A DNA stretch of 64,000 nt. It comes from Winogradskyella thalassocola (GTDB lineage: Bacteria > Bacteroidota > Bacteroidia > Flavobacteriales > Flavobacteriaceae). Positions 60,285 through 64,000 of this stretch are shown here, piece by piece. The translations under genes and the position numbers were made by a program. Under the pieces are notes generated by a model. The model was not told the DNA's origin, ran no database searches, and was given only the letters and a program-made list of their open reading frames with translations. The stretch spans positions 62,001 to 126,000 of the forward strand of contig NZ_FNCZ01000001.1 of NCBI RefSeq assembly GCF_900099995.1, in the 5' to 3' direction. Numbering within the stretch: position 1 is the first letter of the stretch; every line of letters begins with the position of its first letter.

Positions 60285-62237
60285 ATGAAACCTACACTCT
60301 TATTTTATATAGCTGTTAGCTTTTCCGTTTTTAGTTTTGCACAGCAAGATATTGCAATAGACACGACACGTAGAACAGCAAGTATTGAACAGAAAACTCT
60401 AGGCAACCAAATTGAATTTAAGGCAAACGCACCAGAACTCAATCAAATTGCGGGTGCACCAAAAGCCTTTTACACCAATTTTTGGGAGTTTGGAGATGGT
60501 ACGTTTAGTAAAGAACTAGAACCCAAAAAAACCTATAAGAAAAATGGCGACTACACCGTTCGGTTATGGGCCACCAATAATTACGATACCGGAAAACCAC
60601 CAGTAACACGTCCTAAAAAAATAACCGTTGACAATGTATCTGACGATTTTAAAGATGAATCATCAATGGATAATGCTCTAAACCTTCAGCGGAATAGAGA
60701 GCCCATGCCAGATGAGGATATCGTCATCGTTTTAAGTTATAAAAACACCAAATCGTATACAATAAATGGAAAGTTCTTTTTGTTTTACAACGAAGCGAAA
60801 TACAAAGCAGACAACTTCGACCTTATTGAAACTAGAGCGTATCATAATGAAAAAGAAATAGAAGACGCTATTGTGTATACCTCAAAATTTGATTCTTATG
60901 TGTATTATGCCTCAGCTGACGATAATTTGCTATCTCTAAAAGCAAAACCTCAAGATACAACGGTACGAAAAAATCTACCTCAAACTTTAGACGATGCTAA
61001 ATTCGCGTATAGAAACTCAAGTCAACTTCGTTTTGACAATATGGAACCAAATGAAGAACGCCATGTCTTTTACAGCTTAAAGACCACCAAAGAAATGCTA
61101 AAGGATACGTCTGCTATTATTTCTGTTAGAGGAGTCTATGTGCCAGATAATAGTTACGATAATCACCATGTAAAAGATATGGAAATGGAAATTGTAACAT
61201 CTCACGACCCTAATAAAATGTCCTCTAATGCCTCATTTCTAAATTATAGGTTAGTACGTTTTAAAAAGCCTAAATTTAAAATTAGATTTCAGAATAATGG
61301 TGAAGGTCCGGCTACAACGATTCGTTTAGAAACTGATATTCCAGATATGTTTGATAAATCGAGTATTGAAGTTTTAGACATGTATCCCAAAGTAAAAATA
61401 TGTCCAAAATATGATGTTGCCTATAGTTGCCTCGACACTACTTATACGGCAAAGCAAGCGATTTTCACATTCAAAAACATCTATCTTCCTGGAAGCGAGC
61501 AGAAAAATGTAAAAGCATACGATTCAACAAAAGGATTTGTAAAATACAGATTAAAGTTCTCTGATGATTTTCATAAAAAGAAAACGAAATCACGAACAGC
61601 CATAATCTTTGACAAAAACGAACCAATAATAACCAACTATTCTACAACACGATTTTTACCAGGTATTTCTATTGGTGTAAAAGCGGGTTACAATTCATTT
61701 GCAGATTTAAAAAATTCAGAAAGTTACTTTTTAGGAGCTACTATTTCACCTTATAAATCTTATCGTTGGTATTGGCAGGTTGAATTATTAAACAGCATTC
61801 ATAAATACGACAGTAATACAGACGTTGTGGAAGAAGTAATAGATGACGGAGCCATTGGTTTTCCATTTACCCAACGCACTACAACAAGCAGAAACTACAG
61901 CAATATAGATTGGGAAATCCCAGTATTAGCTAGGTATAATGTAAATAATTATATCGGTTTAGGAGCCGGAATTATCGGTACCGTTTCGGTAAACGAAAAA
62001 CAAAAGCAATCCATTTTAATTGAACAATTTGAAGGGCAAGGTGCCGATTTATTTCTTTTTGATAGTCGCACCACTAATGAAGAAGTTACAGAATCCTTCA
62101 CTAATTTCAGAAAAGGGTTCTTAGTGGAAGCTACAGCTGGCTTTGCTCGTATTGGCCCGAGTCTTGGAGCACGTTATGTGTTTAATTTAGAAGACGATTA
62201 TAATTATTTACAACTTTATGCGATTTGGAAATTCTAG
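60285..62237 (+). CDS. PKD-domain protein with C-terminal outer-membrane barrel
   Basis: From the ATG at 60285 the protein has 650 residues, with a signal peptide (KPTLLFYIAVSFSVFSFAQ). A PKD domain (about 30-120) carries TNFWEFGDGTFSKELEP and GDYTVRLWATN. A long region (about 130-440) contains beta-sandwich repeats, one resembling a DUF11-type domain (RFQNNGEGPATTIRLETDIPD, truncated here). The last 170 residues are barrel strands (ISIGVKAGYNSFADL, FFLGATISPYKSYRWYW as separate strands, GLGAGIIGTVSV, NYLQLYAIWKF). A TTG at 60261 is a weaker start. It is followed 22 bases later by a TPR-CHAT gene, so they are probably cotranscribed. Confidence 0.82.
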   Translation: MKPTLLFYIAVSFSVFSFAQQDIAIDTTRRTASIEQKTLGNQIEFKANAPELNQIAGAPKAFYTNFWEFGDGTFSKELEPKKTYKKNGDYTVRLWATNNYDTGKPPVTRPKKITVDNVSDDFKDESSMDNALNLQRNREPMPDEDIVIVLSYKNTKSYTINGKFFLFYNEAKYKADNFDLIETRAYHNEKEIEDAIVYTSKFDSYVYYASADDNLLSLKAKPQDTTVRKNLPQTLDDAKFAYRNSSQLRFDNMEPNEERHVFYSLKTTKEMLKDTSAIISVRGVYVPDNSYDNHHVKDMEMEIVTSHDPNKMSSNASFLNYRLVRFKKPKFKIRFQNNGEGPATTIRLETDIPDMFDKSSIEVLDMYPKVKICPKYDVAYSCLDTTYTAKQAIFTFKNIYLPGSEQKNVKAYDSTKGFVKYRLKFSDDFHKKKTKSRTAIIFDKNEPIITNYSTTRFLPGISIGVKAGYNSFADLKNSESYFLGATISPYKSYRWYWQVELLNSIHKYDSNTDVVEEVIDDGAIGFPFTQRTTTSRNYSNIDWEIPVLARYNVNNYIGLGAGIIGTVSVNEKQKQSILIEQFEGQGADLFLFDSRTTNEEVTESFTNFRKGFLVEATAGFARIGPSLGARYVFNLEDDYNYLQLYAIWKF

Positions 62238-62259
62238 TTTAAAAACGGTTCCATAATAA

Positions 62260-64000
62260 ATGAAAAAAGGACTCATTTTAATTTTTATGCTGGTCTTCGG
62301 AACTTGTTTTGCTCAAGATTTAGAAGAGGCTATTTACGTGGCTACTGAAACGTTTAGTCAAAATCAAACAGATGAAGGTTTAGAGGCATTGAATAAAAGT
62401 AGTCTTCAATTTGAAACACAACTTAATACAAAGGATGAGTACTATGCTTTTATAAATCTATTAGTTAATAAAGCGTACTATCTCGATAAAACAAATAGAA
62501 AAAAGGAAGCGATTAGAAGCTACGAAAAAGCACATCAGCTTTATAACGACCACAATATTTCATCTTATGATATTGTAGAGTATTGTTTGATTCCTTTAGG
62601 TATTCTCTATCATAAAACGAATGCCTATATAAAAGCAGAACAAATTACCACCTATTATCTTCAACTTGCCGAAAAACAACATAACAAACAACAACAAATT
62701 TCTGGTTACATTAATTTGGCAAAGCTCTATCAATCGTTACATAAACATCAGCAAGTCATTGACATTTCGAATAAAGGGCTTAAAGTTGAAGGCATAATAA
62801 AACATCAAAAACAAAACCTCAACTATATAAAAAGAAAAAGTAATCTACTTATAAAAAGCAACCAAAAGCGATTGTTTCTGGAAAATGATGTCATTGTTCC
62901 AAGACGTGATCTTGGCACTATTGAAGCCCTTCAACTCCACTACGAATCGGCTATAAACAATAAAGATTATGAGAAAGCTTATTCGTATTTAAATCGTTTA
63001 AGACCTCTAACAATTAATAACCTTTCCACAGCACGAAGTAGAGCGCAATTTAGTTTTCAGGAAGCACAATTAAATTTTAAACGCAACGAAAATGACAAAG
63101 CTATTGCTAAATTAAAAAATTGCTTAGCCATTTTATTACCCAATTTTGACGGCACTCAATTACCAAAAACAACCGATTTATATCCCGAAAACACCTTTAT
63201 AGATATTTTCGATTTATGGGCAGAGTTAGAAACTAAACCTGAAACCATATTGCATTATTATGATTTAAGTTTTTTCGTTTCAGACTTACTCGCACAAGAA
63301 AATACCAGCCAAGAAAGCTATATAATTAATGCAAGCATCAACAAGAACCGCAGTGAAAAATGTATAGCCATACTATACAATATGTTTCAGCTAAAAGGAG
63401 AAAGCCACTATGCCGAACGTGCTTTTAACTACGCAGAATACACTAAAGCTTCAGCCCTAAAATGGTATACTAACAAAACGACACTTTTAGAAAAACACCC
63501 AACTGATAGCCTTCTTTTAAAAGAACATTATTTATTAAAACAGCAACAACAATTATCTAACAGATTACTTAATAGACCTATAAATAGAGCGCAATTGCAA
63601 TTATTAGATCGCGATAGTTTACAATTAAAACTCATAACTACAAGCACTAAATTAAAGCAATTACAAGATTCTATTAATAAAAGATATCCTTCAAATTATT
63701 CGAAGAGTATAAATATAGCCAACCTAAAATCGAAATTAAACATAGACAACGCCTGTTTAATAGAATACTTTTATGGGAAAAATAACTTGTATCAATTTGT
63801 ATTTACACCAAATCATATTGATTTTCAACACATAGAATTATCAGAATCCAACAAACTTAAAATTGCAACATTTATAGATTATTTTGATAATGCTTCCGTT
63901 ATCAACAATAATATCTCTCAGTTTACTGATGATGCATTTGAACTCTATGAATTTTTAAAATTGAATGAAATTAGCACTTATGAAAATGTAGTGATGATTG
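62260..64000 (+). CDS. Secreted TPR-CHAT domain protein (cut by window edge)
   Basis: An ATG at 62260 opens an ORF of at least 580 residues with no stop before 64000. A signal peptide (KKGLILIFMLVFGTCFAQ) is followed by TPR-like helical repeats to about residue 480 (YYAFINLLVNKAYYLDKT, AIRSYEKAHQLYNDHN, KAYSYLNRLRP). From about residue 490 the start of a CHAT (caspase-like) domain is seen: LNIDNACLIEYFYGKNNLYQF, quoted without its last residues, and IDFQHIEL. The catalytic His and Cys would lie beyond the edge, so activity cannot be judged. The signal peptide places it outside the cytoplasm. Confidence 0.8.
   Translation, partial: MKKGLILIFMLVFGTCFAQDLEEAIYVATETFSQNQTDEGLEALNKSSLQFETQLNTKDEYYAFINLLVNKAYYLDKTNRKKEAIRSYEKAHQLYNDHNISSYDIVEYCLIPLGILYHKTNAYIKAEQITTYYLQLAEKQHNKQQQISGYINLAKLYQSLHKHQQVIDISNKGLKVEGIIKHQKQNLNYIKRKSNLLIKSNQKRLFLENDVIVPRRDLGTIEALQLHYESAINNKDYEKAYSYLNRLRPLTINNLSTARSRAQFSFQEAQLNFKRNENDKAIAKLKNCLAILLPNFDGTQLPKTTDLYPENTFIDIFDLWAELETKPETILHYYDLSFFVSDLLAQENTSQESYIINASINKNRSEKCIAILYNMFQLKGESHYAERAFNYAEYTKASALKWYTNKTTLLEKHPTDSLLLKEHYLLKQQQQLSNRLLNRPINRAQLQLLDRDSLQLKLITTSTKLKQLQDSINKRYPSNYSKSINIANLKSKLNIDNACLIEYFYGKNNLYQFVFTPNHIDFQHIELSESNKLKIATFIDYFDNASVINNNISQFTDDAFELYEFLKLNEISTYENVVMI

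Noticed and set aside
1-64000. Prophage, integrase, insertion sequence or riboswitch
   Set aside because: No integrase, transposase, capsid or tail genes and no known riboswitch core were recognised by reading; a profile search would be needed to exclude weak ones.

Overview
The window is a piece of chromosome from a member of the Bacteroidota, class Flavobacteriia. The evidence is low GC content, several exact copies of the phylum-specific -7 promoter box TAnnTTTG, near-absence of Shine-Dalgarno sequences, a type IX secretion C-terminal sorting domain at 29.4-30.4 kb, a PorT-like barrel, and families typical of the phylum (GT117/DUF2723, DUF5686, FHS sugar permease, GH92). I cannot name the genus. 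No rRNA, CRISPR array, integrase, transposase or prophage gene was seen.

Layout. 0-2.7 kb: rimP-nusA-infB operon on the minus strand (infB runs off the left edge), with a promoter and a leader that holds a short ORF and a terminator-like hairpin. 2.7-9.6 kb: universal stress protein, tRNA-Gln, a GT117 membrane protein with a polysaccharide deacetylase, a cysteine-less thioredoxin-fold protein and a membrane metallophosphoesterase. 9.8-15.6 kb: an N-glycan catabolism set (GH92 mannosidase lipoprotein, sugar permease, glycosylasparaginase), then an aldehyde dehydrogenase. 17.7-22.8 kb: cyanophycin metabolism (synthetase, cyanophycinase, isoaspartyl peptidase), with a repeat-filled gap between the last two. 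23.2-26.0 kb: polA.

26.0-31.0 kb is the most accessory-looking stretch. It holds a NUDIX hydrolase, a predicted PD-(D/E)XK nuclease fused to a Schlafen-group-3/DUF2075-type helicase, an XRE regulator, a 38-bp operator-like palindrome, a divergent cysteine-rich protein and a T9SS-secreted protein. It ends in a short relic of a second polA 3' end (30929-30967), so this block may have been inserted at the end of polA. 31-36 kb: a GH3 lipoprotein, poorly known membrane proteins, a possible phosphodiester-glycosidase relative and an ABC-F ATPase.

36.4-49.1 kb is housekeeping: a small membrane protein, threonylcarbamoyl-AMP synthase, rplM-rpsI, rpsB-tsf, pyrH-frr, a DUF5686 barrel, an MMPL/RND exporter, asnS and rpoN, with clear promoters and terminators. 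49-57 kb: envelope genes (OmpA-like protein, PAP2-like protein, PorT-like barrel, an ExbB/ExbD cluster), tRNA-Ser, asparaginase and a TatD nuclease. 57-64 kb: an ECF sigma factor and likely anti-sigma protein diverge from a secreted two-repeat protein, a lipoprotein, a PKD/outer-membrane barrel protein and a secreted TPR-CHAT protein cut by the right edge; these may form one envelope system.
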